The notes under the pieces were generated by a model that saw nothing but the letters and a program-made list of their open reading frames with translations, had not been told where the DNA came from and ran no database searches. Below are positions 1-7,183 of a DNA stretch of 11,842 nt, in pieces. The translations under genes were made by a program, and so were the position numbers. The DNA is from JBEINZ01 sp040377825 (GTDB lineage Bacteria > Pseudomonadota > Alphaproteobacteria > Rhizobiales > Ancalomicrobiaceae): assembly GCA_040377825.1 (NCBI GenBank), contig JBEINZ010000077.1:1-11842 (forward strand). Reading direction: 5' to 3'. Positions within the stretch are counted from its first letter, which is position 1. Every line of letters starts with the position of its first letter.

Positions 1-381
1 CGGCCGGGCAAACCCTTGATGTATGGGCGCATCGGGCCGACGCGCGTGCTCGGCCTGCCGGGCAATCCCGTCTCCAGCCTCGTCTGCGCGCTGCTTTTCC
101 TCAGTCCGCTCATCCGCGCGATGCTCGGAACCGGCCCGCTCATCGAGCCGGAAGTCGACGCCGTTACCGGCGCTGATCTGAAGCCAAATGACCGCCGGCA
201 AGATTACCTGCGCGCAACCCTCGGCCGCGACGGCGCCGGGCCGCCGATCGCCACGCCTTTCGACCGGCAGGACAGTTCTATGCTGAGCACGCTCGCGCAT
301 GCCGATTGCCTGATCCTGCGCCCGCCAAACGCGCCGGCCGCGCCCGCGGGCTCGCCCTGCAAGGTTCTGCCGCTGAGCTGA
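1..381 (+). CDS. moeA: Molybdopterin molybdotransferase MoeA, C-terminal part (5' end outside window)
   Basis: This is the last 126 codons of a frame that is open from base 1 and stops at TGA 379-381. MoeA inserts molybdate into adenylylated molybdopterin in the cytoplasm, the final step of molybdenum cofactor synthesis. The segment starts with RPGKPLMYGRIG, followed by GLPGNPVSS (about residues 18-26 of the visible part), which is the conserved signature of the MoeA/MogA-like domain. The remainder matches the small C-terminal domain IV, including QDSSMLSTLAHADCLI near the end. The N-terminal two thirds lie upstream of the window. It runs in the same direction as lexA with a 166-bp gap containing LexA boxes, so lexA probably has its own promoter. 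The family is clear; whether the organism has a second moeA copy cannot be judged here. Confidence 0.94.
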   Translation, partial: RPGKPLMYGRIGPTRVLGLPGNPVSSLVCALLFLSPLIRAMLGTGPLIEPEVDAVTGADLKPNDRRQDYLRATLGRDGAGPPIATPFDRQDSSMLSTLAHADCLILRPPNAPAAPAGSPCKVLPLS

Positions 382-408
382 GCGCGGGGAAATTGCAGCG
401 AAATCGAC

Positions 409-423
409 GTTCTTGCTCCGTTT
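409..423 (+). promoter_or_regulatory. Near-match LexA (SOS) box, upstream copy
   Basis: The sequence reads GTTC-TTGCTCC-GTTT, one base away from the alphaproteobacterial LexA operator GTTC-N7-GTTC. It lies 125 bp before the lexA start and 20 bp before the perfect box at 444-458. It may be a secondary LexA site or chance. The half-site spacing is exact and only the last base differs. Confidence 0.4.
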
Positions 424-438
424 TTACAATTTTCCCGC

Positions 439-467
439 TTGTGGAACAGGGCGGGAACGGCTAGCTT
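439..467 (+). promoter_or_regulatory. Possible lexA promoter (-35 TTGTGG, -10 TAGCTT)
   Basis: A weak sigma70-like pair is visible: TTGTGG at 439-444 and TAGCTT at 462-467, with a 17-bp spacer. The perfect LexA box occupies most of the spacer, which is where a repressor would block RNA polymerase. Both hexamers are poor matches to consensus, so this is a suggestion based mainly on spacing and on the box position. Confidence 0.3.
444..458 (+). promoter_or_regulatory. LexA operator (SOS box), perfect GAAC-N7-GAAC
   Basis: The sequence is GAAC-AGGGCGG-GAAC, which read on the other strand is a perfect GTTC-N7-GTTC, the known LexA operator of alphaproteobacteria. It lies 89 bp upstream of the lexA ATG. 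Autorepression of lexA through such a box is the rule in this class, so position and sequence agree. It is the best of three candidate boxes in the gap. Confidence 0.85.
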
Positions 468-469
468 CG

Positions 470-484
470 GTTCGTGATTTGTAC
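470..484 (+). promoter_or_regulatory. Near-match LexA (SOS) box, downstream copy
   Basis: The sequence reads GTTC-GTGATTT-GTAC, again one base away from GTTC-N7-GTTC. It starts 11 bp after the perfect box, in the opposite direct-repeat orientation, and lies 63 bp before the lexA ATG. It could act together with the perfect box to tighten autorepression. Confidence 0.45.
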
Positions 485-547
485 ACGCGTGCTTCGAGAA
501 CCAATCACGGCCGCCAAGGCCACCGCCATCCAAGGACGTCCGCGCCC

Positions 548-1261
548 ATGCTGACCCGTAAACAGTTCGAGCTGTTGATGTTTATCCACGAGCGCCTCAA
601 GGAGGCAGGCGTACCACCGTCCTTCGACGAGATGAAGGACGCGCTCGACCTGCGCTCGAAATCGGGCATCCACCGGTTGATTACGGCACTGGAGGAACGC
701 GGTTTCATCCGGCGGCTGCCAAATCGCGCAAGGGCGCTCGAAGTGCTGCGGCTGCCGGAATCGGTTGCGCCGGGACTCGCAGCCGCGCGCGGCCCAGGCA
801 CGAAAGGCTTTGCCCCCTCGGTGATCGAGGGCAGCCTCGGGAAAATGCGGTCTGTACCACCCGAGGATCCGAAGTCGCAGGTGATTTCCGTGCCTGTCAT
901 GGGTCGCATCGCGGCCGGCACGCCGATTTCGGCCATTCAGTCCTTCACCCACGCGATTTCGATCCCCGTGGAGATGATCACCGCGGGCGAGCATTTCGCG
1001 CTTGAAGTGCGCGGCGATTCCATGATCGACGCCGGCATTCTCGATGGCGACACCGTGGTGATCAAGCGCGCGGATGCTGCCGATACCGGCGAGATCATCG
1101 TTGCGCTGGTCGACGAGGAAGAGGCCACCTTGAAGCGGCTGCGCAAGCGCGGTGCCTCGGTGGCGCTGGAGGCCGCGAACCCTGCCTATGAAACGCGGAT
1201 TTTCGGCCCAGACCGGGTGAAGATCCAAGGCAAGCTGGTCGGGCTGATCCGACGGTATTGA
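548..1261 (+). CDS. lexA: SOS regulator, transcriptional repressor LexA
   Basis: This 237-residue protein has the normal LexA length. It represses DNA-damage genes and is inactivated by RecA-stimulated self-cleavage. An N-terminal winged helix-turn-helix spans about residues 1-65 and starts MLTRKQFELLMFIHERL. A linker of about 40 residues follows, longer than in E. coli as is usual in alphaproteobacteria. The C-terminal peptidase domain contains the cleavage site in GRIAAGTP (A123-G124), the catalytic serine in GDSM (S158) and the catalytic lysine in EEATLKRL (K196). I chose the ATG at 548 because the family begins exactly with MLTRKQ and AAGGA lies at 532-536. The frame is open back to 413, but that extension has no LexA homology and would run through the operators. 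Stop TGA is at 1259-1261, 25 bp from the convergent comEC stop. Three LexA boxes upstream indicate autoregulation. Confidence 0.97.
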   Translation: MLTRKQFELLMFIHERLKEAGVPPSFDEMKDALDLRSKSGIHRLITALEERGFIRRLPNRARALEVLRLPESVAPGLAAARGPGTKGFAPSVIEGSLGKMRSVPPEDPKSQVISVPVMGRIAAGTPISAIQSFTHAISIPVEMITAGEHFALEVRGDSMIDAGILDGDTVVIKRADAADTGEIIVALVDEEEATLKRLRKRGASVALEAANPAYETRIFGPDRVKIQGKLVGLIRRY

Positions 1262-1286
1262 TCGCCGGGGGCTTTGCGGCGGGTGC

Positions 1287-3965
1287 CTATGGCTCGTTTG
1301 TCTCGGCGGCCGGCTCGTCTTTTGCATCCGTGGTGGGCGGCTCATCGGTTCGCCACTGCGCGGATAGTGAGGACACGGGCGGTGCGTTCGATCGAACCTT
1401 AGCCGAGATTGGCTCGGAGACGGGCGGTTCTATGCGTCGCGGCCCTGCCCTTGCGAACTCACTCGGCGGCTGGTGCCGTGCCTCGGTCGGGCTTGAACCG
1501 CTTTGACTGGCGGCAGGTGTGTTGAGCGACTTGGAATGTTCCTTTGTTCGGTCTTCCGCCGAGATACGCGACTCGGCAGCAGTCGAGGCCGGTATTGCGG
1601 CAGTTGACGACGATGTCCGTGACGTCTGGGGTGTCGAAGCCACCTTGCCTGACACATTCGGCGGCTCTGAACGCGGTGTCCAAGGTCTTGCGTTAGCCGG
1701 ATAGGCTGCGATCCGCGTCGGCTCCTTGTTGGAGTTTTCCGGCAGAGTAAGGCTCAGGGCGCCGGATCGGGCGAGGACGGCTTGGTCCATGACCGTGCTG
1801 AAGCGCGCGCAGCCGGGCGGCGCCGCTAGCGTGGTGATCACGAGGCGGGCGATACGGCAGTCTTCCTCGAAGGCCAAGGGGTTGCGGACAACCGCGATCC
1901 AGTCGGGCGGACCGGTCGCGCGGTCGAGGCGGATGGCGCAGCCGTGCGGGTCGCATTGCCAGCCGCCGCCGAGTGTCGGATCGGTCGGCTCGCGCGGATC
2001 GGCGTCGGCGGCAAGCCAAGTATCGACCGTAAAACGCGCGCGCTTGGCATCAAGGATTGCAAGCCGCCCATCTGCCGCGCGGACGGCAACTGGTGTACCA
2101 CCAGGGCCGATCATGACGTCCGGTTTCGTCGCAAAGGGGGCCAAGGCGAGCGCGGCGGCAAGCGGAACGAGCCCAAGCAGGCGCAGGGCTTCGCGCCAGA
2201 GCGCGAGCCACAGGATCCCTGCTATCGCGAGCCCCTCGGAAGCCGGATGAATGCGTCCGATCAGCCCCTCCCCGCCGGGCCAATCCGCGACCGCGCGGGC
2301 GATCCAGGTCATGTAGTCGATGCCCCAGCCCATGACGGTCAGTGCCAGCGCATCAAGGCCGAACGGCAGCAGAAGCATGGAGACGAGCGCGGCCGGCATG
2401 ATCACGATGCCGACGACTGGAAGGACCGCCATGTTGGCGATCAGGCCGTAAGGCGCGCCGCGATGAAACTCGGCGGCGATAATCGGCGCTGTTGCAAGCC
2501 CGGCGACGACCGACGAGAGAGCGGATCCCATGACATAGCCTGAAGCGGCTCTCCAGCCCCGCTCGATCAGTCCGGCGTCGGTGGCAATGGAAAGGGCGAC
2601 CGGATCGCGCGGCCGTTCCCGCCACGCCTCATAAGCCGCGACGAGCGCAAGCACCGCGAGGAACGACATCAGAAAGCTCGGCTCCGCCACCGCATGCGGC
2701 GACAAGAAAATTACGATTGCGGCCGAGACCGCGATGGTACGTTGGCTAATAGCTGGTCGATCGCAGAGCACCGCGAGCAGCGCGACCGAGAACATGATGT
2801 AGGATCGGTTTGTCGCGACCCCGCCGCCGGACATCAGGAGATAGAACGTGATCGCGCCGAAAGCGGCAATCGCGGACCATTTCTTGATCGAAAAGCGAAG
2901 CGCGAAACCCGGCATCAGCGCGAGCAAACGCCGCACGGCCCAAAAGACGCTTCCGCCGATCAGCGTCATGTGGAGTCCGGAAATCGAGATGATGTGCGAC
3001 AGGCCCGCGACCCGCATCGCCTCGTTCTCCGCTTCCGGAATGGCGCGCGCCTCGCCCACGATCAAGGCGGCGGCGATGGCCCCACTCGCGCCGGGAATGG
3101 TCGCACGGATCCGTTCGGCGAGGTCCAGCCGGGCGGCCGCGATCCAGCCGGTGAGGCCGATCAGCCCCGGAGCCGGCCCGATCTCCGCCTTCGCGATGCT
3201 GCCAAGGACAAATCCCGAACCCCCGCGCCCTTCGAAATAGGCTCGGCGCGCGAAATCGTAGCTTCCAGGCATGGTCGGCCCGTCCGGAGGCTTCAATCGC
3301 GCCAGAAACGTGACGCCCGCGCCGATCTCCGCCGCCGCGCCGCGCTGTCCAGCCACGGACACCGCGATTCGGCGCGGGATCGCGTCGTCCGGAAGTCCTC
3401 CCCGCGCGGTCATCGTCTTCACACGGACGATCAACCGCAATGATCCCCCAAGCCCGCGTTCGGCCTCCTCCACCCAGCCGGTCACCGTGAGCAAGCGTTC
3501 TCGGTCTAGGCGCGGCGCATCGGCCATCAGCGCCTCGATCTTCGCGGCGAGCATGCCCGCCATCACGGCGGCGGCAAGCGCCAGCGCGAAGGCGCGCGCG
3601 CCGCGTTCCCGCGCCCAGATCGTGGAAACGACCAGTGCCATGGACACGACCGCGAGTGCGACAAGCCAAGGCTCGGCCGGCAACGCAAGATAGGCCGCCG
3701 CGCCCGCGGCAAGCCCAACCACCAACCAGGAGAATCCAAGTCCACGCTCAACATCGCGCGTGATCGAAGCGCCGAACCACAGAGCGGCCCGATCGATTTC
3801 AAACCCAATCCGGCGTCGGAGCCCCGCCGGCGCAAACGCAAACCGACCGCGAGTGCGCGGCTCAGGCTGCGGGCGCCCATCCTGCGCATCTGTGATGATA
3901 TTGGGATTGTGGCTCGGCTCAGCGGACAACGAGGCTCCCGCCCTTTCGGATTGAGATCCGACCAT
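1287..3965 (-). CDS. comEC: ComEC/Rec2-type DNA uptake channel protein with long disordered C-terminal tail
   Basis: This 892-residue inner-membrane protein is of the family that carries single-stranded DNA across the inner membrane in natural transformation. The DUF4131 region is at about residues 75-265, and the multi-helix Competence domain is at about 295-570. The latter includes the signature GLSHIISISGLHM (321-333) and FLMSFLAVLALV (431-442). A soluble section (about 615-763) follows the last membrane helices. No HxHxDH motif is present, so the metallo-beta-lactamase nuclease domain of ComEC from Gram-positive bacteria is missing, as often in alphaproteobacteria. From about residue 765 to the end the sequence is rich in S, T, P, A and E, with no predictable fold. 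ATG 3965-3963 is the first ATG in the frame. I see no clear ribosome binding site, so a nearby GTG or TTG start is possible. The gene is divergent from gltX, with a 155-bp gap, and convergent with lexA. Whether the organism is naturally competent cannot be told from one gene. Confidence 0.92.
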   Translation of the reverse strand: MVGSQSERAGASLSAEPSHNPNIITDAQDGRPQPEPRTRGRFAFAPAGLRRRIGFEIDRAALWFGASITRDVERGLGFSWLVVGLAAGAAAYLALPAEPWLVALAVVSMALVVSTIWARERGARAFALALAAAVMAGMLAAKIEALMADAPRLDRERLLTVTGWVEEAERGLGGSLRLIVRVKTMTARGGLPDDAIPRRIAVSVAGQRGAAAEIGAGVTFLARLKPPDGPTMPGSYDFARRAYFEGRGGSGFVLGSIAKAEIGPAPGLIGLTGWIAAARLDLAERIRATIPGASGAIAAALIVGEARAIPEAENEAMRVAGLSHIISISGLHMTLIGGSVFWAVRRLLALMPGFALRFSIKKWSAIAAFGAITFYLLMSGGGVATNRSYIMFSVALLAVLCDRPAISQRTIAVSAAIVIFLSPHAVAEPSFLMSFLAVLALVAAYEAWRERPRDPVALSIATDAGLIERGWRAASGYVMGSALSSVVAGLATAPIIAAEFHRGAPYGLIANMAVLPVVGIVIMPAALVSMLLLPFGLDALALTVMGWGIDYMTWIARAVADWPGGEGLIGRIHPASEGLAIAGILWLALWREALRLLGLVPLAAALALAPFATKPDVMIGPGGTPVAVRAADGRLAILDAKRARFTVDTWLAADADPREPTDPTLGGGWQCDPHGCAIRLDRATGPPDWIAVVRNPLAFEEDCRIARLVITTLAAPPGCARFSTVMDQAVLARSGALSLTLPENSNKEPTRIAAYPANARPWTPRSEPPNVSGKVASTPQTSRTSSSTAAIPASTAAESRISAEDRTKEHSKSLNTPAASQSGSSPTEARHQPPSEFARAGPRRIEPPVSEPISAKVRSNAPPVSSLSAQWRTDEPPTTDAKDEPAAETNEP

Positions 3966-4120
3966 GCTACAGGAACCGCGGTCCGGATGACCATCCGCGA
4001 GTAGGATTTCAATCGGACGCCAATCAGTTGTCTTGCCTCACAGCTAACGTAAGTCGATGCGCTTGCGCGGGACCGCATCTCGCGGCGGGCATGAACCTAA
4101 CCCATTCGAGCTTTTGACCC

Positions 4121-5545
4121 ATGCCCGACACCGTCATTACCCGTTTCGCGCCCTCCCCGACCGGCTTCCTGCATATTGGCGGAGCTCGGACAGCGCTATT
4201 CAATTGGCTCCATGCGCGCCACACTGGTGGCAAAATGCTGCTGCGGATCGAGGACACAGATCGGGAACGCTCGACGGACGCCGCGATCGCTGCAATCCTC
4301 GACGGGCTCGATTGGCTCGGCATCCACGCCGATGGCGAGCCGATCTTTCAATTCGCCCGCATGGAGCGACATGCCGAGGTCGCGCGCGCGCTCGTCGCCG
4401 CTGGCCGCGCCTATTATTGCTATGCGACTCAAGCCGAACTTGAGGAAATGCGCGAGTTGGCGACGAAAGAGGGTCGCCCGCCGCGTTACGACGGACGCTG
4501 GCGCGACCGCTCGCCGGACGAGGCTCCGGCCGGTGTAAGCCCGGTTATCCGGATCAAAGCGCCGCGTGAGGGTGAAACCGTCATCGATGACACCGTTCAA
4601 GGCCACGTCGTATTCCGCAACGAGAATCTCGACGATTTCGTCCTGCTGCGCTCCGACGGAACGCCAACCTACATGCTCGCGGTCGTGGTCGATGATCACG
4701 ACATGGGCGTCACCCACATCATTCGCGGCGACGACCATCTAACGAATGCGGCGCGACAGAAACAAATCTACGACGCGCTCGGCTGGCCGACCCCGGTCAT
4801 GGCGCATATTCCGCTCATCCACGGGCCCGATGGCGCCAAGCTGTCGAAGCGTCACGGCGCGCTCGGCATCGATGCCTATCGCGCGATGGGCTATCTGCCG
4901 GACGCCATCCGCACCTATCTTGCGCGCCTCGGCTGGAGCCATGGCGACGACGAATTTTTCACAACGGAAGAGGCGATCGCCTGGTTCGATCCGTCCGACA
5001 TCAACAAGGGCGCGGCGCGTTTCGACCTTGTGAAGCTCGAGCACGTCAACGCGACGATCATGCGCCGCACGCCCGACGAAGTATTGCTTAAGGCCCTTGT
5101 CGACCTGTTGCCGCACCTGCCCGAGGCCGAGACACTGAAAGCGAAAATCACGCCTGACGTCCAAAAGCAAATCCTCGCGGCCATGCCTGGGCTCAAGGAA
5201 CGCGCGCGGACGCTGGTCGATCTGCTCGACGGCGCCAGCTTTATCTTTGCCGAACGCCCACTCGCGCTCGACGACAAGGCAGCCACGCTGCTCGATACAG
5301 CTGGCATCGAAGTGCTCGGCGGGCTCTTGCAGCACTTGGAGGCCGTGAGCGATTGGAATGCCGCGAGCACGGAGGCGGCGGTGCGGCTTTATGCCGAGGA
5401 GACCGGATTGAAGCTCGGCAAGGCGGCGCAGCCGCTTCGCGCCGCGTTAACCGGACGCTCCACGTCACCGGGGATCTTTGATGTCCTCGACGTCCTTGGC
5501 CGAGACGAGAGCTTGGCGCGCATCAAGGATCGATTGGCCGCGTAA
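4121..5545 (+). CDS. gltX: Glutamate--tRNA ligase (glutamyl-tRNA synthetase)
   Basis: This 474-residue class I aminoacyl-tRNA synthetase charges tRNA(Glu) with glutamate in the cytoplasm. The start reads MPDTVITRFAPSPTGFLHIG, which fits the family exactly. The HIGH motif appears as HIGG at 18-21, and the second signature is KLSKR at 240-244. The Rossmann catalytic core is about residues 1-310 and the helical anticodon-binding part about 330-474. Only one cysteine (C100, in YYCYAT) occurs where E. coli GluRS has its zinc-binding cysteines, so this is probably a zinc-free type. Many alphaproteobacteria lack GlnRS and carry two GltX proteins that also mischarge tRNA(Gln) for the GatCAB pathway. 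I cannot tell from this window which type this one is. No strong ribosome binding site precedes the ATG. The 155 bp shared with divergent comEC hold no promoter that I can support. Confidence 0.97.
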   Translation: MPDTVITRFAPSPTGFLHIGGARTALFNWLHARHTGGKMLLRIEDTDRERSTDAAIAAILDGLDWLGIHADGEPIFQFARMERHAEVARALVAAGRAYYCYATQAELEEMRELATKEGRPPRYDGRWRDRSPDEAPAGVSPVIRIKAPREGETVIDDTVQGHVVFRNENLDDFVLLRSDGTPTYMLAVVVDDHDMGVTHIIRGDDHLTNAARQKQIYDALGWPTPVMAHIPLIHGPDGAKLSKRHGALGIDAYRAMGYLPDAIRTYLARLGWSHGDDEFFTTEEAIAWFDPSDINKGAARFDLVKLEHVNATIMRRTPDEVLLKALVDLLPHLPEAETLKAKITPDVQKQILAAMPGLKERARTLVDLLDGASFIFAERPLALDDKAATLLDTAGIEVLGGLLQHLEAVSDWNAASTEAAVRLYAEETGLKLGKAAQPLRAALTGRSTSPGIFDVLDVLGRDESLARIKDRLAA

Positions 5546-5604
5546 TGCAGCGCACAAACCTAGTCGGCGAACGTAGGCTGTGGCCATGCGAAATCGACGG
5601 CTTG

Positions 5605-5620
5605 CAACAAGATCTCGTTG
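5605..5620. promoter_or_regulatory. 16-bp near-perfect palindrome, possible operator before gltA
   Basis: CAACAAGATCTCGTTG matches its own reverse complement at 14 of 16 positions, with the AGATCT core centred at 5612/5613. It touches the left edge of the candidate -35 box of the gltA promoter (5618-5623). This is the place for a dimeric repressor or activator, but no regulator is identified, and a palindrome of this size can occur by chance. Confidence 0.3.
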
Positions 5621-5647
5621 GCTTTGTTTAAGAGTCAGGCGTAGAAT
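5618..5647 (+). promoter_or_regulatory. Candidate gltA promoter (TTGGCT / TAGAAT)
   Basis: TTGGCT at 5618-5623 and TAGAAT at 5642-5647 are separated by 18 bp, a reasonable sigma70-type pair, and the -10 is one base from TATAAT. It would give a leader of about 175 nt before gltA. Two GANTC sites (GAGTC 5632-5636 and GAATC 5644-5648) lie inside it, the second overlapping the -10. GANTC is the target of the cell-cycle methylase CcrM in alphaproteobacteria. This is the only reasonable promoter I see in the 283-bp gltX-gltA gap, which has no supported gene. Confidence 0.45.
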
Positions 5648-5828
5648 CTTTATTGCACTGCATCATTCCAATGGCGCGCTTGTCGGTTAGATCCAAATAG
5701 GCTACGGGTCCATCGTGGGGTGCGCGCCGCTTAGTGACCGCCTATGGATCGCCGGAATTCAAGGCGTCATAAGCCTCTGGGTGGTATGGGGAATTCCTCG
5801 ACTTCTTGAAGCGGGAAGGGTTAGACTC

Positions 5829-7121
5829 ATGTCCGATAAAGCCGCCAACATTGCGCTTGGTAACGAGACTTGGTCATTCCCGGTCAAGGACGGGAGTATC
5901 GGCCCGAGCGTCGTCGATATTTCGAAGCTCTACGGAGCGACGAAAATGTTCACCTACGACCCAGGCTTCACCTCCACCGCGTCGTGCGAATCCAAGATCA
6001 CCTATATCGACGGCGACGAGGGAACCTTGCTTTATCGCGGGTATCCGATCGAACAGATTGCCGAAAATGGCGATTTTCTCGAGACCTGCTACCTCCTTCT
6101 CTACGGCGAACTGCCCACGAAGGCCGAGAAACTGGACTTCGACGATCGCGTGACCAAGCATACCATGGTGCATGAGCAGGTAAGCCGGTTCTTCACCGGG
6201 TTCCGCCGCGATGCCCATCCGATGGCGGTGATGGTTGCGACGGTCGGCGCCCTTTCGGCTTTCTATCATGACAGCCTTGACATAACGGATCCGCACCAGC
6301 GAATGGTTGCGTCGATCCGCATGATTGCCAAGATGCCGACGATTGCCGCAATGGCGTTCAAATACTCGATCGGCCAGCCCTTCGTATATCCCAAGAACGA
6401 TCTCGGCTATGCCGCGAATTTCATGCGGATGTGCTTTGCAATCCCCTGCGAGGACTATCACGTTGATCCGGTCCTCGCCCGAGCGCTCGATAAAATCTTT
6501 ATCCTGCACGCTGATCACGAACAGAACGCCTCGACCTCGACTGTCCGGCTCGCGGGATCCTCAGGCGCAAACCCGTTTGCGTGTATCGCGGCCGGCATTG
6601 CCTGCCTTTGGGGTCCGGCCCATGGCGGCGCGAATGAGGCCGCTCTTGCCATGTTGCAGGAAATCGGCACACCGGACCGCATCCCTCACTATGTGGCACG
6701 CGCTAAGGACAAAAACGACCCGTTCAGACTGATGGGCTTCGGCCATCGCGTCTACAAGAACTACGATCCGCGCGCGAAGATCATGCAGAAGACCTGCCAT
6801 GAGGTGCTTGGTGTGGTCGGCCACTCCGACGATCCGCTGCTTCAAGTGGCGATCGAGTTGGAAAAGATCGCGCTGCATGACGACTATTTCATCGAAAAGA
6901 AGCTTTATCCCAACATCGACTTCTATTCGGGCATCACATTGAAGGCGATGGGCTTCCCGACTTCGATGTTCACCGTTCTTTTTGCCGTTGCACGCACGGT
7001 CGGCTGGATCGCGCAGTGGAAGGAAATGATTGAAGATCCATCGCAGAAGATTGGCCGCCCGCGTCAACTCTATACGGGCGCGGCCCAACGAGACTACCTA
7101 TCCGCGGCTGCGCGCGGCTGA
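5829..7121 (+). CDS. gltA: Citrate synthase GltA
   Basis: This 430-residue protein is of normal length for the large-subunit bacterial (type II-like) citrate synthase. It condenses oxaloacetate with acetyl-CoA to start the TCA cycle. The three catalytic residues are visible: H265 in WGPAHGGANEA, H306 in GFGHRVYKNYDP, and D364 in PNIDFYSG. The typical ILHADHEQNASTSTVRLAGS stretch spans 225-244. The N-terminal extension with TWSFPVKDGSIGP and the early beta region are also family-typical. I chose ATG 5829 because the family begins close to this point and GGAAGGG lies at 5814-5820, about 8 bases away. The frame is open back to a GTG at 5715, but that stretch shows no homology. The end is slightly unusual: after RPRQLYTG the common RDYVP-type ending is replaced by AAQRDYLSAAARG. 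It is convergent with lpxB, with 62 bp between the stops. Confidence 0.97.
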   Translation: MSDKAANIALGNETWSFPVKDGSIGPSVVDISKLYGATKMFTYDPGFTSTASCESKITYIDGDEGTLLYRGYPIEQIAENGDFLETCYLLLYGELPTKAEKLDFDDRVTKHTMVHEQVSRFFTGFRRDAHPMAVMVATVGALSAFYHDSLDITDPHQRMVASIRMIAKMPTIAAMAFKYSIGQPFVYPKNDLGYAANFMRMCFAIPCEDYHVDPVLARALDKIFILHADHEQNASTSTVRLAGSSGANPFACIAAGIACLWGPAHGGANEAALAMLQEIGTPDRIPHYVARAKDKNDPFRLMGFGHRVYKNYDPRAKIMQKTCHEVLGVVGHSDDPLLQVAIELEKIALHDDYFIEKKLYPNIDFYSGITLKAMGFPTSMFTVLFAVARTVGWIAQWKEMIEDPSQKIGRPRQLYTGAAQRDYLSAAARG

Positions 7122-7183
7122 ACGGCATCCGTCGGCGCATTGACCACGAGTAAAGCTCTGGTGACGGCAATCGCATGATGGGT

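Noticed and set aside
413..547. Upstream extension of the lexA frame to a start at 413
   Set aside because: The extension has no LexA homology and runs through all three LexA boxes. ATG 548 gives the exact family N-terminus.
461..1345. Long open frame of 294 codons on the minus strand over lexA
   Set aside because: It is antisense to a certain gene, rich in R, H and Q without recognisable domains, and typical of shadow frames in GC-rich DNA.
1258..1506. Plus-strand frame of 82 codons starting at TTG over the lexA stop
   Set aside because: It is antisense to the comEC tail; its G/S/A-rich content is simply the complement of the S/T/P/A-rich tail. No ribosome binding site or homology.
5559..5577. 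CCTA...TAGG inverted repeat just after gltX as a terminator
   Set aside because: The stem is short and interrupted, and no T-tract follows.
5586..5690. 34-codon Arg-rich frame (starts MRNRRLATRSRW) between gltX and gltA
   Set aside because: It overlaps the candidate gltA promoter, has no convincing ribosome binding site and no recognisable family. Chance is the simpler explanation.
5715..5828. GTG start at 5715 adding 38 residues to citrate synthase
   Set aside because: The added residues have no counterpart in citrate synthases, and a good ribosome binding site precedes ATG 5829.
7143..7162. Bulged 7-bp hairpin between the convergent gltA and lpxB stops as a bidirectional terminator
   Set aside because: One-base bulge, weak stem and no T-run on either side; not enough for a terminator call.
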